A DNA stretch of 64,000 nucleotides from Polaribacter litorisediminis (GTDB lineage: Bacteria; Bacteroidota; Bacteroidia; Flavobacteriales; Flavobacteriaceae), in the NCBI RefSeq assembly GCF_019968605.1, contig NZ_CP082966.1, forward strand, positions 2,281,001 through 2,345,000, written 5' to 3'. The translations under genes and the position numbers were made by a program. Below the pieces are notes generated by a model that worked only from the letters and a program-made list of their open reading frames with translations, did not search any database and was not told the origin of the DNA. Positions 25,464 to 35,158 of this stretch are shown here, in pieces (the stretch's first letter is position 1; each line of letters opens with the position of its first letter).

Positions 25464-26057
25464 ATGAATTTTTTAGCGCACTTATACCTTTCACAAAACA
25501 ACACCAATATTATGATCGGTAATTTTATTGCAGATCATATTAGAGGGAATAATTATAAGGACTTTTCTAAAGAAATTCAGCAAGGTATTTTTATGCACAG
25601 AGAAATCGATACATTTACAGATGCGCATAAAATTGTAAGAAAAAGTAAGCGTCGTTTGCACCAACGTTACCGGCATTATGACGGTATAATTATCGATATT
25701 TTTTACGATTATTTTTTAGCAAAAAATTGGCGTAATTATTCTGCCATCCCGCTAGAGATATATACCCATTCGGTGTATACTTTATTTGATAGCATAAAAT
25801 TAGAACTCCCTATAAAAGCACAAAATTTTATAACATATATGATTGAATACAACATCTTATTCAATTATCAATATAAAGAAGGAATTGCAAAAGTTTTAAA
25901 CGGCATGAATGCTAGAACAAAAGGAAAATCTCAAATGCATTTAGCCATAGAGGATTTAAACCTTTTAGAAGAAGAATTGCAAGAAGATTTTATCCTTTTT
26001 TTTAAAGATTTACGTGCCTTTTGCTCCTTAAAATTACAAGAAATCAACTCAAAATAA
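25464..26057 (+). CDS. Acyl carrier protein phosphodiesterase (AcpH-like, DUF479)
   Basis: AcpH-type enzymes remove the phosphopantetheine arm from holo-ACP. The 197-residue protein starts MNFLAHLYLS and contains GNFIADHIRG, GIFMHREIDTFTDAH and GIIIDIFYDYFLAKNW. These are conserved HD-like motifs with His and Asp metal ligands. Length is normal. Family members can be hard to tell from related HD-fold hydrolases, but motif order and length agree well. It is probably an independent gene: a 36-bp gap separates it from the upstream operon and only 1 bp separates it from ggt downstream. Confidence 0.87.
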   Translation: MNFLAHLYLSQNNTNIMIGNFIADHIRGNNYKDFSKEIQQGIFMHREIDTFTDAHKIVRKSKRRLHQRYRHYDGIIIDIFYDYFLAKNWRNYSAIPLEIYTHSVYTLFDSIKLELPIKAQNFITYMIEYNILFNYQYKEGIAKVLNGMNARTKGKSQMHLAIEDLNLLEEELQEDFILFFKDLRAFCSLKLQEINSK

Positions 26058-26058
26058 C

Positions 26059-27750
26059 ATGAAAAAATTATCTATTCTCCTTACACTTTCTATCTTATGT
26101 ATTCACTGCAAACCTTCATCCACAGAAGAAAAAATTATGGGTTTAGTCGCTGAAAAAGCCATCGTGGTTTCTGCTAGAGAGGAAGCTTCTAAAATTGGAA
26201 TTGAAATTCTTAAAAAAGGCGGCAATGCTTTTGATGCTATGGTAGCTACAGAATTAGCTTTAGCGGTTTCTTACCCATACGCAGGCAACCTTGGCGGTGG
26301 CGGCTTTATGGTATACCGAAAAAACAACGGAGAAATTGGCGCTCTAGATTATAGAGAAAAAGCACCTTTGGCAGCCAGTAAAAACATGTATTTAGATGAA
26401 AATAATAAAATCATTAAAGGAAAAAGCACATTAGGTGCGATGGCTGTAGGAATACCAGGAACCGTAGCAGGTGTATTTGAAGTGCATAAAAAATTTGGTA
26501 CCCTTTCTATAGAAGAAATTTTAAAACCCGTTATTGAACTGGCAAAACAAGGAGTTATTGTCACCAAAAAACAGGAAGAAAGAATAAAAAGATACCAGCC
26601 TTATTTTAAAAAAGCGAACAAATCTTTGATTCTTTTTGATAGTATCTGGAAAGAGAATGAAGTCATTACATATCCTGCTTTGGCAGCAACTCTAGAAAGA
26701 ATTTCTAAAAATGGTAGGGATGAATTTTATAAAGGAGAAACTGCAAAACGATTGGTCCATTTTATCCAAGAAAACGGTGGTATTATAACACTAGGGGATT
26801 TAGCCAAATATGAGGCAAAATGGAGAACTCCCATTACTTTTAAGTATGATAATTTACGCGTTATTTCGATGTCTCCGCCATCAAGTGGAGGCGTTTGTCT
26901 AGCACAAATTATGAATGGTATAGAAGCTTATGATTTAAATACGTACGGTCATAATTCCACCAAAGCTATTCAAGTAATTACCGAAGCAGAAAGACGGGCT
27001 TATGCCGATAGAAGTTTTTTTCTAGGCGATCCAGATTTTGTTTCCATCCCCATAGACACTTTAATTTCTAAAGAATACAATAAAGGTAGAATGACCGATT
27101 TTTCTTTTGATAGCGCCACAAAATCAGCTGATATTTCTCACGGAAACATAGCAATTGTAGAAAGTGATGAAACCACACATTATTCTATTATCGATCAATT
27201 TGGAAACGCAGTATCTGTGACAACAACCTTAAATGGTGCCTATGGATCAAAACTCTATTGTGATGATTTAGGCTTCTTTTTAAACAACGAAATGGATGAT
27301 TTTAGTAGCAAAGCTGGTGTACCAAATATGTTTGGTTTGATAGGCGCAAAAGCCAACGAAATTGCTCCTGAAAAACGAATGTTAAGTTCTATGACACCAA
27401 CTATTGTAGAAAAAGATGGCAACCTTTGGATGGTTGTTGGCACACCGGGAGGTTCTACGATTATCACATCGGTTTTACAAACAATTTTAAATGTACACGA
27501 ATTTAATTTCGGAATGCAAGAAGCAATCAATCAGCCAAGATTTCATCATCAATGGATGCCCGATGTCATTATGATGGAACCTAATAAGTTTGATAAAAAG
27601 ACCACAAACGAATTAAAAAAATTAGGTTACAAAATCAATGAAAAAGACGCTCCTGTTATTGGCAAAGTTGAAGGTATTTTAGTCCTACCCAACGGAAAAT
27701 TAGAAGGAGGCGCAGACCCAAGAGGAGACGATACTGCAGTGGGGTTTTAA
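26059..27750 (+). CDS. ggt: Gamma-glutamyltransferase
   Basis: GGT hydrolyses or transfers the gamma-glutamyl group of glutathione and related peptides in the periplasm. The 563-residue precursor has a signal with a possible lipobox Cys at 17. It is processed autocatalytically before the nucleophile Thr372 in DETTHYSIIDQFGNAVS. Downstream come LNNEMDDF and the Gly-rich PGGSTIITSVLQTI that binds the glutamyl moiety. The N-terminal large-subunit motif GNLGGGGFMVYR is also present. It starts 1 bp after the acpH-like gene and ends 76 bp before a VOC gene. Confidence 0.96.
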   Translation: MKKLSILLTLSILCIHCKPSSTEEKIMGLVAEKAIVVSAREEASKIGIEILKKGGNAFDAMVATELALAVSYPYAGNLGGGGFMVYRKNNGEIGALDYREKAPLAASKNMYLDENNKIIKGKSTLGAMAVGIPGTVAGVFEVHKKFGTLSIEEILKPVIELAKQGVIVTKKQEERIKRYQPYFKKANKSLILFDSIWKENEVITYPALAATLERISKNGRDEFYKGETAKRLVHFIQENGGIITLGDLAKYEAKWRTPITFKYDNLRVISMSPPSSGGVCLAQIMNGIEAYDLNTYGHNSTKAIQVITEAERRAYADRSFFLGDPDFVSIPIDTLISKEYNKGRMTDFSFDSATKSADISHGNIAIVESDETTHYSIIDQFGNAVSVTTTLNGAYGSKLYCDDLGFFLNNEMDDFSSKAGVPNMFGLIGAKANEIAPEKRMLSSMTPTIVEKDGNLWMVVGTPGGSTIITSVLQTILNVHEFNFGMQEAINQPRFHHQWMPDVIMMEPNKFDKKTTNELKKLGYKINEKDAPVIGKVEGILVLPNGKLEGGADPRGDDTAVGF

Positions 27751-27826
27751 TGCAAGCAACAGACAAACTTTCAAACTTTTTGATTACAAACTTTTAGACT
27801 TTTAAACAATTAAACCTTCAAACCAA

Positions 27827-28246
27827 ATGAATATACAACCCTTCCATTTAGCAATACCCGTTCAGAATTTAGAGAAATGCAGAACCTTCTATAGAGATAT
27901 TTTAAAGTGTTCAGAAGGCAGAAGTACTGAAGATTGGGTAGATTTTAATTTCTTCGGACATCAATTAGTGATTCATCAAAAAGAAGATTTTAAAGCTGAA
28001 CGTATTTCAAATCCTGTAGATGGTTATGATGTTCCTGTACCCCATTTTGGTGTTGTTCTGTCTTGGGAAGATTGGCATACTTTAGCCGACACCTTAAAAG
28101 CAGCCAACACGAAATTTGAGATAGCACCTTGCATTCGGTTTAAAGGAAAAGTAGGCGAACAAGCTACCATGTTTTTTAAAGACCCAGAAAATAATGCGTT
28201 AGAATTTAAAGCTTTTAAAGATATTGGTCAGTTGTTTGCAAAGTAA
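27827..28246 (+). CDS. VOC-superfamily (glyoxalase/bleomycin-resistance fold) protein
   Basis: The 139-residue protein opens with FHLAIPVQNLEKCRTFYRDI, a classical VOC beta-alpha motif. It ends with FFKDPENNALEFKAF, the second half. Two metal-ligand candidates are His (FHLAI) and Glu (LEFKAF). Small VOC proteins of this length are typically dimeric and include dioxygenases and glyoxalase-like isomerases. No substrate can be assigned. An ATG at 27827 follows a 76-bp gap rich in repeated AAACTTTT-like text. Confidence 0.83.
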   Translation: MNIQPFHLAIPVQNLEKCRTFYRDILKCSEGRSTEDWVDFNFFGHQLVIHQKEDFKAERISNPVDGYDVPVPHFGVVLSWEDWHTLADTLKAANTKFEIAPCIRFKGKVGEQATMFFKDPENNALEFKAFKDIGQLFAK

Positions 28247-28321
28247 ATGAACCACTTTAACCTTTTTAATTTATTCCGCTAAATTTCTTACCTTACGTTC
28301 ATTAACTAAATCAACTTTACC

Positions 28322-31300
28322 ATGAAAAAAATTTTCTTTATTTTTTCAATATTCATCGCTTATACTACCTGCGCGCAAAACACACGTTTATTAAGACAAC
28401 CTACACTTTCTAAAACAGATATAGTTTTCTTACACGCTTCAGATTTATGGAAAGTTCCTTTAGAGGGCGGAAATGCGATTCGCTTAACTAGTGATGACGG
28501 CTATGAAACAGCTCCCCAATTCTCTCAAGACGGCAAATGGATTGCTTTTACAGCGCAATATGATGGCAATATAGATGTCTTTTTAGTCTCTGTAAATGGC
28601 GGCGAACCCAAAAGATTAACCTACCATCCATCAAGAGATGAGGTACAAAGTTGGACGCCCGATGGGAAAATTTTATTCCGTTCAGATAGAGCATCTAAAC
28701 CTACACAAACTAGTAAATTTTATACGATTTCTACCCAAGGCGGAATGCCCGAAGCATTTGATATTCCGAGAGCGGCTTATGGAGAAATTTCTGAAGACAA
28801 TGCATATATTGCCTACACGCCAATTACAAGTTGGGATGCCGAGTGGAGAAATTACAGAGGCGGACAAGCGATGCCCATATGGATTGTAGATTTAGAAACG
28901 AAAGAATTGATAAAAACACCACAAAAAGATGGAGAAAGACATGTAAGCCCTGTTTGGTATAAAGGTGATGTATATTACATTTCTGAAAGAGATTATACTG
29001 CCAACATTTGGTCTTACAATATAGCGACCAAAGAAGAACAACAAATTACCTTTCATAAAAAATTCGATGTTAAAAATATGGATGCCAATTCAAACGGAAT
29101 TGTGTATGAGCAGGCAGGATTTCTTCATAGATTAAACCCAGAAACGAAGGAAACCAATCAAATTGTCATCAATGTAAAAGGTGATTTAAATTACTCTAGA
29201 ACAAGATGGATGGATGTTAGCGGCAGAGATCTAACAAATCCGAATGTATCACCAAAAGGAAAAAGAGCCATTTTTGAACACAGAGGTGAAATCTTTACTG
29301 TACCCAAAGAAAACGGAACATGGAGAAACTTAACGAACTCTTCTGGCATTGCAGATCGTTCTCCTATTTGGTCGCCAAAAGGTGATAAAGTGGCATGGTT
29401 TTCTGATAAAAGCGGCGAATATCAAATGGTCATTGCAGATCAAGATGGCGCAAATCCAACCTCTATAAAACTACCAAACCCAACTTTTTATTTCCAGCCA
29501 GATTGGTCTCCAGATGGCAAACATCTTGCCTATACAGACACTAATTTTGTAATTTGGATTGTGAATTTAGAAACCAAAAAAATCACCAAAGTAGATGCTG
29601 ATGGTTATGCACACCCCAACAGAACTATGAACCCTAAATGGTCTCCAGATAGTGATTGGATTGCCTATGCAAAACAAAATAACAACAACTTTAAATCTAT
29701 TTTTGCCTATCAAATAAGTACAAAAAAGATCGTACAAATTACAGACCCAATCGCAGATGCCATTTCACCTGTTTGGGATGCGTCTGGTAAATATATTTAC
29801 ACATTAGCAAGCACAGATTATGGCCTACAAACGGGGTGGTTAGATATGAGTTCTTATGATCCAAGTGTCACAAGATCTCTTTATTGTGTTGTTTTAAGCG
29901 CTAAAGACCAAGCGCCTGTTTTACCTAAAACAGATGAAGAATCTGCCAAAAAAGAAGTGGTTAAAGATGATAAGAAAAATACTAAAGAAGATGAAAAATC
30001 AGCTAAGAAAACGCCAAAAGAAAGCAAAACAATTATTGATGAAAAAGGATTATTTGACCGAGCAGTGGTCTTAAAATTACCAGCAAGAAATTATGTAGCC
30101 TTATTAAAAGGACTAGAAAATAAGGTATTTATTGCGGAAGCCATTCCAAACGCTACAGGACTTACAGTTCATAATTATGATGTACTCAAAGAAAAACCAA
30201 CAGTTTTCGCTACAGGTGTTTCTACCATGACTGCGTCTAACGATAGAAATTCCGTTTTACTTTTTAAAAATGGAAAATGGAGCTTAGAAAGCAGTAAAGC
30301 AGCAAAAGCGGGAAAAGAGACGCTAAAAACGAACATGAAAATAAAAGTAGATCCGAAAGCTGAAGCGCATCAAATTTTTAAAGAGGGTTGGCGTTATATG
30401 AGAGATTTTCTATATGTTGATAATGTTCATGGTGCCCCTTGGGATGACGTTTATAAATGGTATTCGCCTTGGATCAATGATGTAAAACACAGAACAGATT
30501 TAAATTATGTTGTCGATATGATGAGTGGTGAAGTTGCGATTGGTCATTCGTATGTTTCTGGCGGAGATTTACCCAACGTCGATAGAGTTCCTGTTGGTTT
30601 ATTAGGTGCTGATTTAGAAAAAAACAAGGGCTTTTATCGATTTAAAAAAATATACTCTGGAGAGCGCTGGAATCCTTCTATTACAGCTCCTTTAGGTTTG
30701 CCAGGCATCAACGTGCATGAAGGTGATTATTTATTGGCAATTAACGGCGTTTCTCTAACATCCGCAATGAATCCTTATCAGCTATTAGAACAAACTGCGG
30801 GAAGAGAAATCTATATAAAAGTGAATGATATCCCTTCAGAAAAAAATGCAAAAACAGTTTTAATAAAACCAGTAGCTAGCGAAAGAGGGTTAAGATCTAT
30901 TGACTGGGTTGAAGGAAATAGAAGAAAAGTTGACGCCCTTTCTAATGGAAAATTGGCGTATGTATATGTACCAAATACTAGCCAACCTGGTTTTACATCC
31001 TTCAATCGGTATTATTTTTCTCAACAAGACAAAAAAGGAGTTATTATTGATGAAAGAAATAATGGAGGTGGCTCTGCTGCTGATTATATGATCGATATTA
31101 TGTCTCGAGAAGTGGTTGGTTATTTTAATAGTAAAAGTGAAAGTAGAAGACCTTGGACCACACCAATGGCAGGAATCTGGGGTCCAAAAGTGATGATTAT
31201 TAATGAAAGAGCAGGTTCTGGAGGAGATTTGCTTCCATATATGTTTAAAGAGAAAAATTTAGGACCTTTAGTAGGCACAAGAACTTGGGGTGGACTAGTT

Positions 31301-31585
31301 GGAACCTGGGATACACCTCGTTTTATTGATGGAGGTAGAATGGTTGCGCCAAGAGGCGGATTTTATGATGTTGATGGAAATTGGGCGGTTGAAGGCGAAG
31401 GTGTTGCGCCAGATATTGAAGTGCATCAAACCCCAAAAGAAGTTTTACAAGGTAAAGATCCGCAATTAGAAAAAGCAGTTGAAGAAGCGTTAAGACTCTT
31501 AGCAGGAAACGAATTTAAATTACAACCAGAACCAAAAGCACCGATTCGTTCTAAAAGACCAAAGGGTTATAAAAAAGATCATTAA
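28322..31585 (+). CDS. Tricorn-like secreted peptidase (S41 family)
   Basis: The 1087-residue protein has a signal peptide (IFIAYTTCAQN). A long beta-propeller region follows with repeated WSPDG/WSPxGDKVA blades (about 30-500), then a Lys-rich linker (about 540-570) and a PDZ-like domain (LLAINGVSLTSAMNP, about 800). The S41 catalytic core contains IDERNNGGGSAADY and ERAGSGGDLLPYM, with nucleophile Ser966. Tricorn homologues degrade peptides made by other proteases. In Bacteroidota they are usually periplasmic. The gene is monocistronic: a strong terminator follows within 10 bp. Confidence 0.93.
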   Translation: MKKIFFIFSIFIAYTTCAQNTRLLRQPTLSKTDIVFLHASDLWKVPLEGGNAIRLTSDDGYETAPQFSQDGKWIAFTAQYDGNIDVFLVSVNGGEPKRLTYHPSRDEVQSWTPDGKILFRSDRASKPTQTSKFYTISTQGGMPEAFDIPRAAYGEISEDNAYIAYTPITSWDAEWRNYRGGQAMPIWIVDLETKELIKTPQKDGERHVSPVWYKGDVYYISERDYTANIWSYNIATKEEQQITFHKKFDVKNMDANSNGIVYEQAGFLHRLNPETKETNQIVINVKGDLNYSRTRWMDVSGRDLTNPNVSPKGKRAIFEHRGEIFTVPKENGTWRNLTNSSGIADRSPIWSPKGDKVAWFSDKSGEYQMVIADQDGANPTSIKLPNPTFYFQPDWSPDGKHLAYTDTNFVIWIVNLETKKITKVDADGYAHPNRTMNPKWSPDSDWIAYAKQNNNNFKSIFAYQISTKKIVQITDPIADAISPVWDASGKYIYTLASTDYGLQTGWLDMSSYDPSVTRSLYCVVLSAKDQAPVLPKTDEESAKKEVVKDDKKNTKEDEKSAKKTPKESKTIIDEKGLFDRAVVLKLPARNYVALLKGLENKVFIAEAIPNATGLTVHNYDVLKEKPTVFATGVSTMTASNDRNSVLLFKNGKWSLESSKAAKAGKETLKTNMKIKVDPKAEAHQIFKEGWRYMRDFLYVDNVHGAPWDDVYKWYSPWINDVKHRTDLNYVVDMMSGEVAIGHSYVSGGDLPNVDRVPVGLLGADLEKNKGFYRFKKIYSGERWNPSITAPLGLPGINVHEGDYLLAINGVSLTSAMNPYQLLEQTAGREIYIKVNDIPSEKNAKTVLIKPVASERGLRSIDWVEGNRRKVDALSNGKLAYVYVPNTSQPGFTSFNRYYFSQQDKKGVIIDERNNGGGSAADYMIDIMSREVVGYFNSKSESRRPWTTPMAGIWGPKVMIINERAGSGGDLLPYMFKEKNLGPLVGTRTWGGLVGTWDTPRFIDGGRMVAPRGGFYDVDGNWAVEGEGVAPDIEVHQTPKEVLQGKDPQLEKAVEEALRLLAGNEFKLQPEPKAPIRSKRPKGYKKDH

Positions 31586-31594
31586 AAAAATGCT

Positions 31595-31623
31595 AATTCC
31601 CACTTTGGTGGGAATTATTTTTT
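31595..31623 (+). terminator. Intrinsic terminator after the tricorn-like gene
   Basis: AATTCCCAC (31595-31603) pairs over 9 bp with GTGGGAATT (31608-31616) around TTTG and is followed by a T-run (31618-31623). It lies 10 bp after the stop of the preceding gene and 10 bp before the next ATG. Confidence 0.9.
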
Positions 31624-31632
31624 ACCCTTACC

Positions 31633-32505
31633 ATGAAAATCATTGAAGTACATGTCGCATCAAAACAAAAGACACCAATTCGATTTCAGGAATATGGCGT
31701 TGGCATTTTTAATTCGGTTTCTACCAAATCTGCAATTAAAAAAGCCATAAAAAAAGAGCTCGTTTGTATTGACGGAGTCGTAGCTACAACATCCAAATAC
31801 ATTGCTGGTGGAGAAAAAATTGAATTGTATCAATCAGAACAACCAACAAGTTTTAAGAGATTAAAATTGAAGCTAGAAGTGCTGTTTGAAGATAAATATT
31901 TAGCCGCTATTTATAAACCTCCAGGCATTTTAGTGAGCGGAAATAAGTTCGTTACGATCACAAATGCATTGCCCCAAAACCTTGCAAAAAGCAACTTGCC
32001 TGATGCGGTAAACCCGCAACCTATTCACAGATTAGATTATCCTACTTCTGGAGTATTATTAATCGGAAAAACAAGTTCCGCAATTCAAGAATTGGGAAAA
32101 TTATTTCAAAATAAGGAAATTCAAAAAACGTATTGTTCCATTACCATTGGAGCAATGCCAACTCGCGGAGAAATCCGTTTTCCTATCGATCAAAAGGAAG
32201 CTTTTACAACTTATAAAGTTTTACAAATTGTAAAATCAGAACGTTTTGGGTTTTTAAATTTGGTAAAATTAGCTCCCAAAACCGGAAGAAAACATCAATT
32301 AAGAAAACATTTATGCGCACTAGGAAATCCTATTTTAGGAGACCAACACTATTTTTTGGAAAATAAAATATTAAAAGGAAAGGGCTTGTATTTACATGCA
32401 TATAAAATTTCATTTTTACATCCAATAACGAAAGAAAACACCGTTATTGTAAAAGAACTACCTGAAAAATTTAAACGCATTTTTACCGAAATTTCGAATT
32501 TATAA
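31633..32505 (+). CDS. RluA-family pseudouridine synthase
   Basis: RluA-type enzymes isomerise uridine to pseudouridine in rRNA or tRNA. The 290-residue protein has an N-terminal S4-like RNA-binding region (about 10-70, KKELVCIDGVVATTSKYI). The catalytic motif is HRLDYPTSG, with the Asp at 135, followed by RTGRKHQLRKH-type sequence (here KTGRKHQLRKH). The frame is intact. Which of RluC, RluD or TruC it represents cannot be decided without comparison. Confidence 0.92.
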   Translation: MKIIEVHVASKQKTPIRFQEYGVGIFNSVSTKSAIKKAIKKELVCIDGVVATTSKYIAGGEKIELYQSEQPTSFKRLKLKLEVLFEDKYLAAIYKPPGILVSGNKFVTITNALPQNLAKSNLPDAVNPQPIHRLDYPTSGVLLIGKTSSAIQELGKLFQNKEIQKTYCSITIGAMPTRGEIRFPIDQKEAFTTYKVLQIVKSERFGFLNLVKLAPKTGRKHQLRKHLCALGNPILGDQHYFLENKILKGKGLYLHAYKISFLHPITKENTVIVKELPEKFKRIFTEISNL

Positions 32506-32521
32506 TATCGTTATAAAACAT

Positions 32522-32709
32522 CAAAATAAAGAATTTCTTGAAACGAACTATCCTCGAGAGGCAGAGCCATAGAGGTCTTCCCCTCGTTTCATTTTGACCT
32601 AAAAAAGTCAAAAAGCAAAATTCTATTATTTAGATTCCCGTTTTCACGGGAATGACAATTTCAACGGAAACCCCGACGCAGAGCATCGAGGAATTCTTTT
32701 CGATTAAAA
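32522..32709 (+). repeat. Dispersed palindrome-rich repeat, copy 2 (188 bp)
   Basis: This is the partner of 18464-18669 in direct orientation. The central palindrome ATTCCCGTTTTCACGGGAAT has 8-bp perfect arms. Other inverted repeats include TTTTGACCT paired with a one-base-variant AAGTCAAAA and the CCTCGA/TCGAGG pair. It occupies the intergenic stretch between the pseudouridine synthase and the duplicated membrane-anchored protein. Confidence 0.87.
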
Positions 32710-32761
32710 CCCTGCTTTTACATTATTCCTCTCAAAATAAATAAGTTCCTATAAAAAGTAA

Positions 32762-32769
32762 TAAATTTG
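32762..32769 (+). promoter_or_regulatory. Candidate -7 box for the 32793 operon
   Basis: TAAATTTG fits TAnnTTTG and lies 23 bp before the ATG at 32793. No TTG sits at the expected -33 position (GTTCC is closest), so support is partial. Confidence 0.4.
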
Positions 32770-32792
32770 TTTTTTAATTTTTAAAATTCAAG

Positions 32793-34070
32793 ATGAAGAA
32801 ATTTTTTAAACTTTTAGGAATCCTTGTTTTATCATTAATCGTATCGGGGACTGTTTTTTATTTCGTGAAAAATGAAGCTTTACCAGAAGGTAAGAAAGGG
32901 AAAGAAGCCGATGCTTTGGCAATAAAAATGCTGAATGCCATAAACCATGAAGCCTTTGAAAATACGGAAGTCATAGAATGGAGTTTCAGAGGTACTAATT
33001 TTTACAAATGGCATAAAGAAAAAAATAGTGTAGAAGTTTCTTGGGGTGAAAATAAAGTGATTTTAAACACCAAACAACTAAATAAATCTGAAGTTTTTGT
33101 AAAAAATGAAAAAGTAGAGAATCCTGAAATTCTAAAAAAAGCTCATGATTATTTTAATAATGATTCCTTTTGGTTGGTAGCTCCTTATAAAATATTTGAC
33201 GCTGGTACAGAAAGAAGCATTGTAAATCATGATGGCAAAGAGGCTTTATTAGTCACCTATACCTCCGGAGGCTCTACTCCTGGTGATTCTTATTTATGGA
33301 TTTTAGATGAGAACTATATACCCACTTCTTACAAAATGTGGACCAGCATTATTCCTATTGGAGGCGTTTCTGCCACTTGGAGCGACTGGAAAAACACAGA
33401 ATCTGGTATTAAATTACCCACAACACACACCCTTTCGTTATTTGGCATGCAAATACCAATGGGTACTGTTAAAGCCTACAATCCGAATGCAAATGCATTA
33501 GCCCATAAAATTTTAAAAGCAATTAATCATGAAGCCTATCAAAATACCACTTTTTTAGAGTGGAGTTTTGGCGGCAGAAGATCTTTTAAATGGGATAAAA
33601 AAAAGCATATTGCAGCTGTTTCTTGGGAATCTTTTCGGGTGAATTTACATACGAAAGATATTGATAAAAGTACCGTTTTTTTTGATGGCGAAAAGCAAGA
33701 AATTACCGATGAAAAAATTGTAAAAAGAGCTTGGGATATTTTTAACAACGATAGTTTTTGGCTAGTGGCACCGCATAAATTATTTGACAAAGATGTAATT
33801 AGAACCCTTCAAAAAGTGGATGGTAAAGATGCTTTACATGTAAAATATATGAGCGGAGGATCAACTCCTGGCGATTCTTACCTTTGGGAATTAGATTCAG
33901 CCTTTGTCCCTAAAAGCTGGAAAATGTATGTACCTAGCATGAAAATGAAGGGGGTTTCTGCTACTTGGGAAGATTGGATTACTACAGAAAGTGGTACATT
34001 ATTGCCAACAAATCATACTTTTGAAAGCGGAGGAACATTAAGTATGGGTGAAGTTAAAGGATATAATTAA
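32793..34070 (+). CDS. Membrane-anchored protein with two tandem homologous domains
   Basis: The 425-residue protein begins with one transmembrane or signal-anchor helix (LLGILVLSLIVSGTVFYF). Two similar domains of about 190 residues follow, at about 40-230 and 233-425. They share NAINHEAFENT / KAINHEAYQNT, then FNNDSFWLVAPYKIFD / FNNDSFWLVAPHKLFD, SGGSTPGDSYLW in both, and GGVSATW / KGVSATW. The arms of each domain contain conserved W and H residues. I recognise no functional family. The arrangement implies internal gene duplication. It is coupled to the transporter downstream by a 1-bp overlap (TAATG). Confidence 0.87.
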   Translation: MKKFFKLLGILVLSLIVSGTVFYFVKNEALPEGKKGKEADALAIKMLNAINHEAFENTEVIEWSFRGTNFYKWHKEKNSVEVSWGENKVILNTKQLNKSEVFVKNEKVENPEILKKAHDYFNNDSFWLVAPYKIFDAGTERSIVNHDGKEALLVTYTSGGSTPGDSYLWILDENYIPTSYKMWTSIIPIGGVSATWSDWKNTESGIKLPTTHTLSLFGMQIPMGTVKAYNPNANALAHKILKAINHEAYQNTTFLEWSFGGRRSFKWDKKKHIAAVSWESFRVNLHTKDIDKSTVFFDGEKQEITDEKIVKRAWDIFNNDSFWLVAPHKLFDKDVIRTLQKVDGKDALHVKYMSGGSTPGDSYLWELDSAFVPKSWKMYVPSMKMKGVSATWEDWITTESGTLLPTNHTFESGGTLSMGEVKGYN

Positions 34071-35152
34071 TGAATTCAAAAATAATTGCAAACGGAATTT
34101 TAAGAGCAATTGCCATTATTATTGGGGTGCTCTTACTCTTATTTTTTTTATATAAAGTTCAATCTGTAATTGTATATATCATCATTGCCGCTATTTTATC
34201 TTTAATTGGGCGTCCATTCATTCTCTTTTTAAGAAATAAATTAAAATTCCCAAATAGCCTAGCAGTAGTAACTACGATGCTCTTCATGTTAAGCTTGTTA
34301 ACCGGTTTGGTTGTTTTATTTATTCCGTTGGTTGTAGAACAAGGACGAAATTTATCACTTTTAGAAGTCGATGTACTACAAGCAAACATTCAAGAAATTT
34401 TTAAGCAGGCAATCCATTATTTTTCATCCAAAGGAATCGATGTTTTAAAAGAGGTGGAAAACATCAATTTTGCTTCTCCTTTTGAAACTATACCAAATTT
34501 ATTCAACTCGATAATAGCTGCATTAGGCTACTTAAGTATCGGAGTATTTTCAGTGCTATTTATTTCTTTTTTTATGATGAAAGACAGCGGAATCTTAAAA
34601 CAAGCGGTGTTAACTTTAATTCCTGATAACACGGAAAGTCGTTTTTCTCATTCTTTAGAAATCATTAATACGTTGCTGTCTCAATACTTTTTAGGTTTAA
34701 TTTTACAAATCTCTATTTTGTTTGTGTTATACACTATAATTTTATTGAGTTTTGATATTTCTAATGCAGTGGTCATTGCATTTTTATGTGCATTGCTAAA
34801 TTTAATACCTTATGTAGGTCCGATTATTGGCGCTATACTCGTGTTTTGTTTATCGATGATTAGTAATATTGGCTTAAACTTTCAGTCAGAAATTTTACCA
34901 ACTTCTCTATGGATTTTGTTCTTTTATAGTTTGGCACAAATCGTTGATAATTTTATAAGTCAACCAATTATTTTTTCGAAAACCACAAAATCTCAGCCGT
35001 TAGAAATATTTTTAATCATTATTATTGGTGGCTTGCTTTTTGGTGTAATCGGAATGATGACTGCTGTACCGATATACACGGCTTTAAAAGTAATTTTAAA
35101 AGAATTTTTAGCCGATAATAAAATCGTAAAATCTTTAACTAAAAACATATAA
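34070..35152 (+). CDS. AI-2E-family transporter (PerM/YhhQ-like membrane protein)
   Basis: The 360-residue protein has two N-terminal membrane helices, then a polar segment (about 95-135) and four to five further helices. The family motif is NLIPYVGPIIGAIL (about 245-258). A second signature ends the protein: QPIIFSKTTKSQPLEIFLII, GGLLFGVIGMMTAVPIY. Members export small molecules or act as Na+/H+ antiporters; the AI-2 exporter name does not fix the substrate. The gene overlaps the preceding one by 1 bp. Confidence 0.9.
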   Translation: MNSKIIANGILRAIAIIIGVLLLLFFLYKVQSVIVYIIIAAILSLIGRPFILFLRNKLKFPNSLAVVTTMLFMLSLLTGLVVLFIPLVVEQGRNLSLLEVDVLQANIQEIFKQAIHYFSSKGIDVLKEVENINFASPFETIPNLFNSIIAALGYLSIGVFSVLFISFFMMKDSGILKQAVLTLIPDNTESRFSHSLEIINTLLSQYFLGLILQISILFVLYTIILLSFDISNAVVIAFLCALLNLIPYVGPIIGAILVFCLSMISNIGLNFQSEILPTSLWILFFYSLAQIVDNFISQPIIFSKTTKSQPLEIFLIIIIGGLLFGVIGMMTAVPIYTALKVILKEFLADNKIVKSLTKNI

Positions 35153-35158
35153 CTCCTT

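Noticed and set aside
27750..27826. Repeated AAACTTTT-like text before the VOC gene
   Set aside because: Short irregular repeats in A/T-rich spacer; no clear unit or structure.
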